From: Indioceanicola profundi
GTDB lineage: Bacteria > Pseudomonadota > Alphaproteobacteria > Azospirillales > Azospirillaceae
Direction: 5' to 3'
Assembly: GCF_003568845.1 (NCBI RefSeq)
Contig: NZ_CP030126.1
Location: forward strand, 3,269,501-3,333,500
DNA: 64,000 nucleotides
Shown here: piece by piece, positions 8,356 to 17,627 of the stretch
Layout of the letters: each line of letters starts with the position of its first letter
How positions within the stretch are numbered: the stretch's first letter is position 1
The notes under the pieces: generated by a model
Databases searched by the model: none
Seen by the model: the letters and a program-made list of their open reading frames with translations, nothing else
Told to the model about the DNA's origin: nothing
Translations under genes and position numbers: made by a program

Positions 8356-11142
8356 ATGACGCTGACGCCAGACCTCCACCGCCCGGCTCCCGCCCATTCC
8401 GGGCGCCGCCTGCTGCTGCCGCCCGCACCGGCGCTGGTGGTGGGGGCGCGCCATGCCACTCTGGTGACCCCCGACGGGGAGGTGGAGGTGCTGGAGCCGG
8501 AGGCGGCGGCCCGGCGGCTGCGCGACGATCCCCCCATCCTGTGCCATGCGCGCGCCGTGGCCCGGCGGTTGCGCACCGATCCTTTCCGCGCCTACGACGT
8601 GCTGGAGCTGTTCGCCTTCGTCCGGCCCGCCCGCTTCTGCCTGCCGACCCCGAAGGGGCTGGCGGAGGCGCTGGGCCTGGACATGCCGCAGGATGCGGAA
8701 GGGGAGGCGGTGGCGGTGGTGGACGCCGCCCGCGCCCTGCTGACGGAGCTGATGGACCCGCACCGCAAGGACCGGTCGGATGCCGCCGGCATCGCCTTCG
8801 CCATGGGCCGGGCCGGCTGGGGCTGGGGGCCGGCGGTGCTCGCCGCACTCGGCCGGCCGGATGGCGGCGGGGACCCGCGCCGCTCCCTGATGGTGTGGGG
8901 CCAGCTCAAGGAATGGCAGGCCGACGCGCCGGAGCCGCCGCCGGGCCAGTTCCTGGTGGAACCCGCCGAGGCCCGCCGCCGGCTGGCGGAGCTGGTCGCC
9001 ACCGGCATCCATGCCGAACCGCGGCCGCAGCAGTCGGACTATGCCAGCGCCTGCTCCACCGCCTTCACCCCGCGGGAGATGGCGGGCACGCCGAACCTGG
9101 TGCTGGCGGAGGCCGGAACGGGCGTCGGCAAGACGCTGGGCTACCTGTCGCCGGCCACCCTGTGGGCGGAGAAGAACAAGGGGCCGGTCTGGATCTCCAC
9201 CTATACCCGCCAGCTCCAGCACCAGATCGACAAGGAGCTGGACCGGCTGCACCCCGATCCGGAGAAGAAGGCCCGCCGCGTCGTCATCCGCAAGGGGCGG
9301 GAGAATTATCTCTGCCTGCTGAACCTGGAGGAGGCGGTCGGGGTGGCCCAGACCCAGCCGGCCTACATGACCGCCGTGGGGCTGATGGCGCGCTGGGCCG
9401 CCTGCACCCGCGACGGCGACATGCAGGGCGGCGACTTCCCCGGCTGGCTGGTGGACATACTGGGCAAGGGCCGCACCCTAGCCCTAGCCGACCGGCGGGG
9501 GGAATGCGTGTTCAGCGCCTGCCCGCACTATCAGAAATGCTTCATCGAGAAGTCGGTGCGCCGCGCCCGCAAGGCGGATGTGGTGGTGGCGAACCATGCG
9601 CTGGTGATGATCCAGGCCGCGCTGGGCGGCGGGGACGACGCCTATGTGCCGACCCGCTTCGTCTTCGACGAGGGGCACCATGTGTTCGACGCCGCCGACA
9701 ACGCCTTCGCCGGCCATCTGACCGCCTTCGAGACGCATGAGCTGCGCCGCTGGCTGATCGGGGCGGAGGTGTCGGGGCGCAGCCGCGCCCGCGGCCTGAA
9801 GCGCCGGGTGGAGGATCTGGTGGGCGGCGACGCCCCCGCCATGGAGCTGCTGGAGGAGATCGTGCAGGCCGCCCGCGCCCTGCCCGGCGATGCTTGGTCC
9901 CAGCGCATCAATGGCGGCATCACGCAAGGCCCGGCGGAAGCGTTCCTGGCCATGGTTCGTACCCAGACCTATGCCCGCGCCCACGGCCCCGACAACCCCT
10001 ACAGCCTGGAGACGGAGACGCGCCCGCCCATCGAGGGGCTGCTGGAGACCGCGGCGGAGCTGGACGCCGCCCTGGCGAAACTGCTGCGCCCGCTGGAGAA
10101 GCTGGCGATCCGGCTGGAGGAGATGCTGGACGAGGAGTCGGAGGAGCTGGAAAGCGAGACCCGCCGCCGCATCGACAGCGTCGCCCGCTCCCTGAAGCGT
10201 CGGGCGCAGAACGAGGTGGCGGCTTGGCGGCAGATGCTGGCCGCCCTGCGGGAGGACACGCCGCCCCAATATGTGGACTGGTTCGGGATCGAGCGGTCCG
10301 ACGGCCGCGACATGGATGTCGGCATGTACCGCCACTGGGTGGACCCCACGGTGCCCTTCGCCGCCAGCGTCGGCGGGCAGGCCCATGGCATGGTGGTGAC
10401 CTCCGCCACGCTGACCGACGGCACCGGCGATCCGGAGCTGGACTGGCAGGCGGCGGCGATCCGCACCGGGGCCGTCCACATGGCGAAGCCGCCGTTGCGC
10501 GCCGCCGTGCCCAGCCCCTTCGACCATGCCGCCCAGACGCGGGTGCTGGTGGTCACTGATGTGCGCAAGGACGATCTGAAGCAGGTCGCCGCCGCCTACC
10601 GGGAGCTGTTCCTGGCCTCCCATGGCGGGGCCATCGGGCTGTTCACCGCCATCCAGCGCCTGCGCGCCGTGCATGAGCGGATCGGCCTGCCGCTGGAGCA
10701 GGCCGGGCTGCCGCTGCTGGCCCAGCATCTGGACGGGATGGACGTCTCCACCCTGGTGGACATCTTCCGGGGGGAGGAGAATGCCTGCCTGCTGGGCACG
10801 GATGCCGTGCGCGACGGGGTGGACGTGCCGGGGCGCAGCCTGCGGCTGATCGTGTTCGACCGCGTGCCCTGGCCCCGCCCCGACATCCTGCACCGCGCCC
10901 GGCGGGAGCATTTCGACAAGGTCGCCGGGGCCAAGCGCTATGACGACATGATCACGCGGCTCCGGCTGCGCCAGGCCTTCGGCCGGCTGGTGCGGCGGGC
11001 GGACGATGTCGGCGTTTTCGTGTTGCTGGACCCGATGATGCCCTCACGCCTGAAGGGCGCGTTCCCGGAGGGGGTGGAGATGCAGCGGGTCGGCCTGAAG
11101 AATGCGGTGGCGATCACGCGCGAATTCCTGGCGGAAGGCTAG
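8356..11142 (+). CDS. DinG-like Fe-S ATP-dependent DNA helicase
   Basis: This 928-aa superfamily 2 helicase of the XPD/DinG group probably unwinds DNA 5'-3' during repair. The Walker A motif is EAGTGVGKT near 251-259 and the DEAH-type box is DEGH at 438-441. Between them lie cysteines 320, 350, 384, 389 and 395, in the place where this group binds a 4Fe-4S cluster. Motif VI is QAFGRLVRR near the C-terminus. I start at the ATG at 8356; the frame is open to 8296 but those codons look non-coding. A TATACT sequence only 9 bases before the ATG would give an almost leaderless mRNA, and no matching -35 was found. The N-terminal 250 residues are family-specific and I do not recognise them. Confidence 0.88.
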   Translation: MTLTPDLHRPAPAHSGRRLLLPPAPALVVGARHATLVTPDGEVEVLEPEAAARRLRDDPPILCHARAVARRLRTDPFRAYDVLELFAFVRPARFCLPTPKGLAEALGLDMPQDAEGEAVAVVDAARALLTELMDPHRKDRSDAAGIAFAMGRAGWGWGPAVLAALGRPDGGGDPRRSLMVWGQLKEWQADAPEPPPGQFLVEPAEARRRLAELVATGIHAEPRPQQSDYASACSTAFTPREMAGTPNLVLAEAGTGVGKTLGYLSPATLWAEKNKGPVWISTYTRQLQHQIDKELDRLHPDPEKKARRVVIRKGRENYLCLLNLEEAVGVAQTQPAYMTAVGLMARWAACTRDGDMQGGDFPGWLVDILGKGRTLALADRRGECVFSACPHYQKCFIEKSVRRARKADVVVANHALVMIQAALGGGDDAYVPTRFVFDEGHHVFDAADNAFAGHLTAFETHELRRWLIGAEVSGRSRARGLKRRVEDLVGGDAPAMELLEEIVQAARALPGDAWSQRINGGITQGPAEAFLAMVRTQTYARAHGPDNPYSLETETRPPIEGLLETAAELDAALAKLLRPLEKLAIRLEEMLDEESEELESETRRRIDSVARSLKRRAQNEVAAWRQMLAALREDTPPQYVDWFGIERSDGRDMDVGMYRHWVDPTVPFAASVGGQAHGMVVTSATLTDGTGDPELDWQAAAIRTGAVHMAKPPLRAAVPSPFDHAAQTRVLVVTDVRKDDLKQVAAAYRELFLASHGGAIGLFTAIQRLRAVHERIGLPLEQAGLPLLAQHLDGMDVSTLVDIFRGEENACLLGTDAVRDGVDVPGRSLRLIVFDRVPWPRPDILHRARREHFDKVAGAKRYDDMITRLRLRQAFGRLVRRADDVGVFVLLDPMMPSRLKGAFPEGVEMQRVGLKNAVAITREFLAEG

Positions 11143-11148
11143 GGCCGC

Positions 11149-11616
11149 GTGCTGGACTGGTTCACCGGCGGGATGGAGCCCGGCCTCTGGGCCTATTGGT
11201 CGCTGTTCCTGGTCAGCTTCCTGGCCGCCACCATCCTCCCGGCCCAATCGGAATTCCTGCTGGTGGGGCTGCTGGCCGGCGGGCACCACGATCCGGTGCT
11301 GCTGACGATCGTGGCGTCGGCGGGCAACACCCTGGGAAGCTGCGTCAACTGGGCAGCCGGGCGCTGGCTGCGCCATTTCAGCGGCCGCCGCTGGTTCCCC
11401 GTGCCGGAAAAGGCGCTTCTGAAGGCGGAGGCGGTGTTCGTCCGGTGGGGCCTGCCATCCCTGCTGCTGGCCTGGACGCCCTTCCTGGGCGACCCGCTCA
11501 CCGTGGTGGCGGGGAGCCTGCGGGTGAATTTCTGGCTCTTCACCCTGCTGGTCGGGATCGGAAAGGCGGCGCGCTACGTGGTGCTGACCCTGGCGACGCT
11601 GGGGTGGCTGGGGTAG
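11149..11616 (+). CDS. yqaA: YqaA-type VTT/DedA-like inner membrane protein
   Basis: A 155-aa membrane protein with about four hydrophobic segments. It has the PAQSEFLLVGLL and GNTLGSCVNWAAGRWLR patterns of the YqaA branch of the SNARE-associated/VTT (DedA) superfamily. Known superfamily members act in envelope lipid handling; the substrate here is unknown. The start codon is GTG at 11149, only 6 bases after the helicase stop, with GGAAGG upstream, so the two genes are probably cotranscribed. An ATG eight codons further in is the alternative start. Confidence 0.8.
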   Translation: MLDWFTGGMEPGLWAYWSLFLVSFLAATILPAQSEFLLVGLLAGGHHDPVLLTIVASAGNTLGSCVNWAAGRWLRHFSGRRWFPVPEKALLKAEAVFVRWGLPSLLLAWTPFLGDPLTVVAGSLRVNFWLFTLLVGIGKAARYVVLTLATLGWLG

Positions 11617-11634
11617 GGGGCGGCGGGGCGGGGT

Positions 11635-11665
11635 GTCGCAATCCGCTGTGCTTCTTGCGACCTAC
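11635..11665 (-). repeat. GTAG-headed REP-like hairpin, family 2, copy 1
   Basis: On the minus strand a 31-base unit reads GTAG, then GTCGCAA, a 13-base middle part, and TTGCGAC. The arms are a perfect 7-bp inverted repeat. It shares the GTAGGTCG head with the family at 5561-5717 but has a different palindrome. It lies 18 bases after the yqaA stop. Confidence 0.7.
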
Positions 11666-11694
11666 GGGATTTATGCCGGTGTCGGAACCGGGTT

Positions 11695-11725
11695 GTCGCA
11701 ATCCGCTCCGCTCCTTGCGACCTAC
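11695..11725 (-). repeat. GTAG-headed REP-like hairpin, family 2, copy 2
   Basis: A 31-base unit in the same orientation as copy 1 and 60 bases away. Head and 7-bp arms are identical; the loop differs at a few bases. Both copies sit between the converging ends of yqaA and argG. Confidence 0.7.
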
Positions 11726-11799
11726 GGAACTCTGTCAAAATCCCTGCAACCGCCATCCCCTGCGGGGGCGCTCGCCGAACTGTTTTGCCCCGACCCGCC

Positions 11800-13029
11800 T
11801 CACATCTTCTGCTTGGCGATCGTCCCCAGCCGCAGCCGCAGGGCGTTCAGCTTGATGAAGCCTTCGGCATCTTTCTGGTTGTAGACGCTGTCCGCCTCGA
11901 AGGTGACGTAGTCCAGGCGGTAGAGGCTGTTCGGGCTCTGGCGGCCCACCACGCGGGCGCTGCCCTTGAACAGCTTCAGCCGCACGGTGCCGTTGACGGT
12001 AGCCTGGGTGCTGTCGATCAGGGCCTGCAGCGCCTCGCGCTCCGGGCTGAACCAGAAGCCGTTGTAGATCAGCTTGGCATAGCGCGGCATCAGCTCGTCC
12101 TTGAGGTGCATGGCCTCGCGGTCCAGGGTGATGCTCTCCATGCCGCGGCGGGCGATGCTGATCAGCGTGCCGCCCGGCGTCTCGTAGACACCGCGGCTCT
12201 TCATGCCGACGAAGCGGTTCTCCACCAGGTCCAGGCGGCCGATGCCGTGCTTGCCGGCCAGCTCGTTCAGCCGGGTCAGCAGGGATGCGGGGGACAGCGC
12301 CTCCCCGTTCACGGCGACCGGGTCGCCCTTCAGGAACTCGATCTCCACATATTCCGGCTGATCCGGCGCCTTTTCCGGGGCGACGGTGCGGGTGAACATG
12401 TCCTCGTCCGGCTCCACCCAGGGGTCCTCCAGCGCCTTCCCCTCGTAGGAGATGTGCAGCAGGTTGGCGTCGGTGGAGTAGGGGGCCTCGCCCCGCTTGT
12501 CCTTGGCGATGGGGATCTGGTGCTTCTCGGCGAAGTCCAGCAGGGCGGTGCGGCTGTTCAGCTCCCACTCGCGCCAGGGGGCGATCACGGTGACGTCCGG
12601 CTTCAGGGCGTAATAGCCCAGCTCGAACCGGACCTGGTCGTTGCCCTTGCCGGTGGCGCCATGGGCGACCGCATCGGCGCCCACCTGGTTGGCGATCTCG
12701 ATCTGGCGCTTGGCGATCAGCGGCCGGGCGATGGAGGTGCCCAGCAGATAGGTGCCCTCATAGAGCGTGTTGGCGCGCATCATCGGGAAGACGAAGTCGC
12801 GCACGAACTCCTCGCGCAGATCGTCGATGAAGATGTTCTCCGGCTTCACGCCGAACATCTCCGCCTTCTTCCGCGCCGGCTCCAGCTCCTCCCCCTGGCC
12901 CAGATCGGCGGTGAAGGTCACCACCTCGCATCGGTAGGTCTCCTGCAGCCATTTCAGGATGACGCTGGTGTCGAGGCCGCCGGAATAGGCCAGGACGACT
13001 TTCTTCACACCGCTGCTGGGGCTGCTCAT
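11800..13029 (-). CDS. argG: Argininosuccinate synthase
   Basis: This 409-aa enzyme joins citrulline and aspartate with ATP in arginine synthesis, in the cytoplasm. The N-terminal ATP pyrophosphatase P-loop AYSGGLDTS is at 14-22. The conserved [12 protein letters not shown] and YAPWREW-like (IAPWREWEL) segments follow, and the length is normal for the family. The start ATG at 13029 opens the recognisable protein after a short Ser/Gly lead. It stands alone, with no other arginine gene in the window. A pair of REP-like hairpins lies past its 3' end rather than a T-tailed terminator. Confidence 0.97.
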   Translation of the reverse strand: MSSPSSGVKKVVLAYSGGLDTSVILKWLQETYRCEVVTFTADLGQGEELEPARKKAEMFGVKPENIFIDDLREEFVRDFVFPMMRANTLYEGTYLLGTSIARPLIAKRQIEIANQVGADAVAHGATGKGNDQVRFELGYYALKPDVTVIAPWREWELNSRTALLDFAEKHQIPIAKDKRGEAPYSTDANLLHISYEGKALEDPWVEPDEDMFTRTVAPEKAPDQPEYVEIEFLKGDPVAVNGEALSPASLLTRLNELAGKHGIGRLDLVENRFVGMKSRGVYETPGGTLISIARRGMESITLDREAMHLKDELMPRYAKLIYNGFWFSPEREALQALIDSTQATVNGTVRLKLFKGSARVVGRQSPNSLYRLDYVTFEADSVYNQKDAEGFIKLNALRLRLGTIAKQKM

Positions 13030-13248
13030 GGGACGATCCGTTGCGTGTAAGCGGGTTGCAGGGAAAGATTTGACGGGGCCGGACGTTAGCGGCGGCTTCC
13101 CCGCCTGTCCAGATGCGGGGCCGGCGGGAACGGGCCGGCGCGCGTTTGGGAGCCATGCGCGACCTGCGCTGCTCTGTCCGGTTGAGGGGGGGATGGCCGG
13201 CCATTAGGCTCGCCGCCGAACCGTTCGCTTCGTTTCAGGGAAACCAGC

Positions 13249-13569
13249 ATGTCCGGTCCCCGTTCCGGTCCGCGCCTGTCCACTGGCGCCCTGTTCATCA
13301 TCGTGGTCCTGGTCGCGCTGCTGGGCGTGTCCATCTGGATGGCGGTGGATGTCTGGACCTCCACCGACCGGGCCGCTGCGCAGGCGGACGGGCAGGGGGA
13401 GGTCAGCGGGCATGGGATCATCGCCCTGATCCTGGGGGGAATCGGCTCGGTGATCGTGGGCGGCGGCCTGATGGCGCTGGTCTTCTTCTCCAACCGCTCC
13501 GGCCATGACCAGACCGTGCATGACGAGTACAAGTCGCGGGTGCATCCGGATGATGACCCGCTGCGGTAA
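13249..13569 (+). CDS. Small two-span membrane protein, unknown function
   Basis: 106 aa. Two clear membrane segments are seen, at about residues 14-35 and 54-80. A polar linker lies between them, and the charged C-terminal tail is rich in His and Asp. No catalytic or metal-binding motif is recognised. The ribosome site (CAGGGAAA) is weak. It lies alone between divergent argG and a convergent glycosyltransferase gene. Coding nature is supported by the clean hydrophobicity pattern and strong GC bias at third positions. Confidence 0.55.
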   Translation: MSGPRSGPRLSTGALFIIVVLVALLGVSIWMAVDVWTSTDRAAAQADGQGEVSGHGIIALILGGIGSVIVGGGLMALVFFSNRSGHDQTVHDEYKSRVHPDDDPLR

Positions 13570-13647
13570 GGGGGCGGTTGGCCGTAACTCGGCGCGGGCG
13601 TAGCGGGAGCCGGCATCTGCGACGGCCCGTCACGATGCCGGACCTTC

Positions 13648-14568
13648 TTACCCGATCCGGCGGTCCAGCAGTGCGCGCGTCGCCGCCAGCACCTCGCTCA
13701 CCGGCACATCCTCGATCCCGCGCGCGGGTCCGTCCGTGGTGCCGCCCACGTAGGCGGCATGCGGGCCGAAGGGGGCGTACTGGCGGGGGTCGGTGGGGCC
13801 GAACACGGCCAGCGTCGGCACGCCCAGCGCCGCCGCCACATGGCTGAGCCCGCTGTCATTGCCGAGATAAAGCGCCGCCCGGCCGATGCAGGCCGCCTGC
13901 ACCAGCAGCTCCTCCCGCCCGGCGAGTTCGACGGCATCGGGGAAGGCGGCGCGCAGCACCGCGGTGAACCCCTCCTCCCCCGGCCCGCCGGCGATCAGCA
14001 CCCTGGCCCCCGGCAGAGGGCCGTCGGGCGCCGACAGGCTCCGCACCACCTCCACGAACCGCTCCGTCGGCCAGACCTTCTCCGGCCGGCCGGCATTGGC
14101 GGCCACGGCGATCACGGGCCGCCCCTCCGGCACCAGCCGTCCGGCTGCCGCGCGCTCGGCCTCCGACAGCCAGATGGCGGGCCATGGCGGGGCTTCCAGC
14201 CCCAGCAGCCGGGCCAGTTCCCGCACCCGCAGCTCCGGAACCGCTCCCTTGCGGAAGCGGAGCGTGCGGCGGCTGGGGGCGAGATAGCCGACGGCGCTGT
14301 CGCGCAGATCGACCACCAGATCCCAGCGCCGCGTCACCGTCTGCGCCAGCAGTTCCAGCCAGTGCCGGTTCCAGGACCGCTTGCGGTAGACGATCATGCG
14401 CTCGACATTGGGCACATGGCGCAGCACCTGCTCCGCCAGCGTGCCGGCGATGATGGTCAGCCGGGCATCCGGCCAGGTCTCCACGATGTGGCGTAGCGCC
14501 ACGGTGGACATGACGGCGTCGCCGATCCGGGTCCAGCCGACGAAAAGGATGCGCTTGGGCGAAGGCAA
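13648..14568 (-). CDS. Glycosyltransferase family 9 (heptosyltransferase-like)
   Basis: A 306-aa GT-B enzyme that probably transfers a heptose or similar sugar from a nucleotide donor to lipopolysaccharide core. The N-terminus RILFVGWTRIGDAVMST and the late donor-site block GNDSGLSHVAAALGVPTLAVFGPTDP are both typical of the ADP-heptose:LPS heptosyltransferase family. It is second in a two-gene minus-strand unit, 11 bases after the glycosyltransferase gene at 14580. The exact acceptor cannot be read from sequence. Confidence 0.85.
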   Translation of the reverse strand: MPSPKRILFVGWTRIGDAVMSTVALRHIVETWPDARLTIIAGTLAEQVLRHVPNVERMIVYRKRSWNRHWLELLAQTVTRRWDLVVDLRDSAVGYLAPSRRTLRFRKGAVPELRVRELARLLGLEAPPWPAIWLSEAERAAAGRLVPEGRPVIAVAANAGRPEKVWPTERFVEVVRSLSAPDGPLPGARVLIAGGPGEEGFTAVLRAAFPDAVELAGREELLVQAACIGRAALYLGNDSGLSHVAAALGVPTLAVFGPTDPRQYAPFGPHAAYVGGTTDGPARGIEDVPVSEVLAATRALLDRRIG

Positions 14569-14579
14569 GGCGGGGTCCG

Positions 14580-15623
14580 CTAATACTGGTGCAGGGGCCA
14601 GGCGTAATCGCCCGACAGGGGAAGACCGAACGCCACCTCCAGCAGGTAGCGGGCGACGATGGTGCCGTCGAACATCCAGTGCGCCTTGGCCCAGCCGGCT
14701 TCCGCCACCGCGCGGCGGGCGGGCTCATCCGCATGGAAGGTCCGCAGCTTGGTCTCCAGCTCCTCCACGCTGCCGTAGAAGGCGGCCTCACGCTCCGTGA
14801 AGATGTCCGCGAAGCCGGCGCGCCGGTCGATGAAGGTCAGCACCCCGTTGCCCATGAGATGGGCCATCCGGTCGGAGGAATAGAGATGGTGGTCGCTGCG
14901 CCGCGACAGGGACAGCCCCATCCGGCTTTCCGCCAGGGCGGCATGGTAGGCGGCGCCGGACAGCATCGGCTCCCCCGGCAGGCCGGGAAAGCGGCAGCGC
15001 AGCTCCGGCAGGCGCTTGCGGAGGTCCTGGCAGAACTGCCGGACATCCCGCGTCTCCCCGCCCACCTGCCGGGTGAAACCGGCCGTGCCCACCGTATAGA
15101 TCAGGTCGGCGGCATGGCTTTCGGCGGCGAAGCTCCGCCCCTGCTCCATGCTGCGGTCCTGGGGATTGGGCATGAAGGCCACGGCCCGCCCCGGCCGGGC
15201 CAGCGCCTGCAGCTCCGGCCCGGCGGAGGTGACGAAGGTGGCGTCCGCCAGCTCCAGCTTGGCCTTCAGCGCCTCCACATTGGGCGCGTCGAACAGCGGG
15301 TCGTGGTTCCATTGCAGCACCCGCACGGCCGGATGCAGCCGGCGCATCTCCTTCAGCGTGGCCGGGGCGACCATGCATTTCTGGCCAAGCGCCACCAGGT
15401 CGGGGCGCATATTGTCCACGGTGTCCAGGAAGCGGCGGTTCATCCTGCGCACGCCCAGCGCCTTGGCCCCGAACGGGGTCGCCGCCCTAGCGACATCCCG
15501 GTCGGAGAAGTCATAGACGGCGTGCCCCAGCCGGGTCCACCCGGCGGAGAGCTTGTGCGCCGTCAGAAAATAGTCGCGCCCGTCCTTCTTCAGATTGAAG
15601 TTGGCGGCGTGGAGAATGCGCAT
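14580..15623 (-). CDS. CgeB-like glycosyltransferase
   Basis: A 347-aa protein resembling the CgeB/glycosyl-transferase-1-like family found in surface polysaccharide and spore-coat maturation loci. The N-terminal Rossmann half opens RILHAANFNLKKDGRDYF. The C-terminal half carries the family block LSLSRRSDHHLYSSDRMAHLMGNG and an acidic FTEREAAFY stretch before the last helices. It is a cytoplasmic GT-B fold with no membrane segment. It is the first gene of the pair with the GT9 gene and is divergent from the 15755 gene across 131 bases. Donor and acceptor are unknown. Confidence 0.7.
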   Translation of the reverse strand: MRILHAANFNLKKDGRDYFLTAHKLSAGWTRLGHAVYDFSDRDVARAATPFGAKALGVRRMNRRFLDTVDNMRPDLVALGQKCMVAPATLKEMRRLHPAVRVLQWNHDPLFDAPNVEALKAKLELADATFVTSAGPELQALARPGRAVAFMPNPQDRSMEQGRSFAAESHAADLIYTVGTAGFTRQVGGETRDVRQFCQDLRKRLPELRCRFPGLPGEPMLSGAAYHAALAESRMGLSLSRRSDHHLYSSDRMAHLMGNGVLTFIDRRAGFADIFTEREAAFYGSVEELETKLRTFHADEPARRAVAEAGWAKAHWMFDGTIVARYLLEVAFGLPLSGDYAWPLHQY

Positions 15624-15754
15624 CGGTGCAAGAGCCCCTGTCTCGGCCTGCCTGCTTTACGGGATGCCGGCCCCCCATGTCCAGGGCAGCCCATTGACCC
15701 GTCGCCCCCGATGGCGGATACCACCCGCCGCAACCTTGCGGAGGTCCGGCCCCG

Positions 15755-16738
15755 ATGACGGCGTATCTGAACTGGCTGGCCCGGGCCGGCGATCTCTGGC
15801 CGGCGCGGACTCCGCTGCCCGCCCCTGCCGCCTCCACCGGGCCGGGCATGGTGATCGGCTGTGCTGTCGGCTATGGCGTCGCGGATGTCACCCCGTTCGT
15901 GAAGTCGCTGCGCGCGGTGACGTCCGCGCCCGCCGCCCTGATCATCCGGCCCGATCCGGTCATGGAAGCATTCCTGGCGGAGCATGATGTCGCCGCCGTC
16001 CCGGCGGACGCGCCCGACGAGTTCGCCGGCGCCTATGCGCCGCATATCGTGGTGTCCCGCTTCCTGTACAGCATCCGCGCCCTGGAGCTTTATCCCCAGG
16101 CCGCCCGCGCGCTGGTGACGGATGTGCGCGACGTGGTGTTCCAGTCCGACCCCTTCGCCGGAGCCACCGCGCCAATCTGCTATTATCTGGAGGACGAGCC
16201 CAACACGCTCCGCACCAATGGCGGCGGCATCAATCTGCGTTGGATGAGCCGCGTGGTCGGGCGGAAGCTGGCCGACCAGTTGGGCGACCGGGGATGCGTC
16301 TGCGTCGGCACGGTGCTGGGCGACCGGGAGCAGATCCTGGAGTTCTGCCGGCTGTCGCTGCTGCTGGCGGCCATCCCGCGGGCGGAGGTGGTGCGCACCT
16401 TCGGCTTCGGCGTGGACCAGGCCACCTGCAACATGCTGGCCCATGGCCGCCTGATCGCCGGAACCGCCATCTGCCCCAATTACGGGCTGGTCGCCACGGT
16501 GGGCCGCGCCCGGCCGGAGGAACTGGTCCTCGACGCCGAAGGGCTGGTCCACAATCCCGACGGCAGCGTCAGCGCCGTGCTGCACCAGTACGACCGCCAC
16601 CCCCATCTGCTGGAGGAGGTGGTGCGGCGCTGGGGCACGGAACCGGTCGTCGGCCTGTACAAGAAGAAGAAAAAGAAGAGCGCCGGGCAGCGGTTCCTGA
16701 CCTCGCTCCGCAAGCGCGCGCCGGAACTGCGCTGGTAG
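15755..16738 (+). CDS. Putative GT-A-fold glycosyltransferase-like protein
   Basis: 327 aa with no confident family name. After a Rossmann-like start (MVIGCAVGYGVADVTPFVKSL, split here at 32-41 and 42-52) comes ALVTDVRDVVFQSDPF at 119-134. The DVRD at 123-126 is placed like the metal-binding DxD of GT-A sugar transferases. Later come a GVDQATCNMLAHG stretch and a VLHQYDRHPHL segment with a conserved-looking histidine. The C-terminus has six consecutive lysines (about 303-308) and a basic tail, possibly for membrane or glycan contact. It heads a plus-strand pair with the methyltransferase 38 bases downstream. Confidence 0.5.
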   Translation: MTAYLNWLARAGDLWPARTPLPAPAASTGPGMVIGCAVGYGVADVTPFVKSLRAVTSAPAALIIRPDPVMEAFLAEHDVAAVPADAPDEFAGAYAPHIVVSRFLYSIRALELYPQAARALVTDVRDVVFQSDPFAGATAPICYYLEDEPNTLRTNGGGINLRWMSRVVGRKLADQLGDRGCVCVGTVLGDREQILEFCRLSLLLAAIPRAEVVRTFGFGVDQATCNMLAHGRLIAGTAICPNYGLVATVGRARPEELVLDAEGLVHNPDGSVSAVLHQYDRHPHLLEEVVRRWGTEPVVGLYKKKKKKSAGQRFLTSLRKRAPELRW

Positions 16739-16776
16739 TCACCGGCGCTGTCGGCGCGTTGCCGGATATCCTTGAG

Positions 16777-17517
16777 ATGGATGAGAAGATGAGCGGCCCC
16801 GTTTCCCGTATCGACACTTTCCGCCAGGGCGAGGCCGCCCTGACGCCGGACATGGAAACCTACAAGGGGCTGGTGGTGCATGCGCTGACCGGCCTGCACG
16901 CCCATGCGGCGGGGCTTGCGGCGCGCGGCTTCCCGCCGGGAGGCCGGGTCCTGGACATGGCCGCCGGTTCCGGCGCCTTTGCCCTGCGCCTGACGGAGGC
17001 CGGGTTCGCCGTCACCGCCAGCGACCTTGCCACGGGCTCCTTCCGGCTGGCCGACCGCATCCCCTTCCTGACCGCCGACCTGAACGTGGACGGGCCGGAG
17101 CATTTCCCCGGCCCCTTCGATGCCGTCACGGCGCTGGAGATCATCGAGCATCTTGAGAATCCGTGGGACTTCACGCGCAAGCTGCATGCGCTGCTGAAGC
17201 CGGGCGGCCGGCTGCTGCTGACCACCCCGAATGTCGAGGCTCCCATCATGGTGGAGCGCTGGCTGCGCCGCGGGCAGCATCCCTTCTTCGATGAGGAGCA
17301 TTTCCGCAAATACGGTCACATAACCCCCGTCACCCAGTACATGCTGACCCGCATGCTGGAGGAGGCAGGGTTCCGCGACATCCGCCTGTCCGGCTACGGG
17401 ACGGAGCCGCCGGCCCGCCTGTCGGGCAAGAAGCTCCGCCAATGGCTGCTGAATCGCTGGACGTCCCGCGGGCCGCTGGTCCGCGAGCTGGTGCTGATCG
17501 CCGAGGCCACGGCCTGA
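16777..17517 (+). CDS. Class I SAM-dependent methyltransferase
   Basis: 246 aa. SAM-binding motif I is GGRVLDMAAGSGAFALRL at 56-73. An acidic end of strand 2 follows (ASDLATGSF), then VTALEIIEHLENPWDF, the motif II region of UbiG/Methyltransf_11-like enzymes. The C-terminal TPVTQYMLTRMLEEAGF block resembles small-molecule and glycan methyltransferases. Its place after glycosyltransferase-like genes suggests it modifies a surface glycan or lipid intermediate, but that is inference. ATGs at 16777 and 16789 are both possible starts; the second has GAGATGG at a better distance. Confidence 0.75.
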   Translation: MDEKMSGPVSRIDTFRQGEAALTPDMETYKGLVVHALTGLHAHAAGLAARGFPPGGRVLDMAAGSGAFALRLTEAGFAVTASDLATGSFRLADRIPFLTADLNVDGPEHFPGPFDAVTALEIIEHLENPWDFTRKLHALLKPGGRLLLTTPNVEAPIMVERWLRRGQHPFFDEEHFRKYGHITPVTQYMLTRMLEEAGFRDIRLSGYGTEPPARLSGKKLRQWLLNRWTSRGPLVRELVLIAEATA

Positions 17518-17627
17518 CGCCGTTGCGCCATCGGGCAACCCAGCCGCGCCTTTGCCGGCCTTGACAATGGGTGGACCCGCTACCCAATGTCCCGGTTCCT
17601 GAAACCATCCTTGCATTGGGAACCGCC

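Noticed and set aside
8103-8576. N-terminal extension of the secreted peptidoglycan-binding protein
   Set aside because: The signal peptide and strong ribosome site define a start at 8102. The extension is Arg/Ser-rich and overlaps the helicase gene.
17518-17627. T-box or other leader for thrS
   Set aside because: No T-box core sequence or tRNA-like specifier structure was seen, and the gap is too short.
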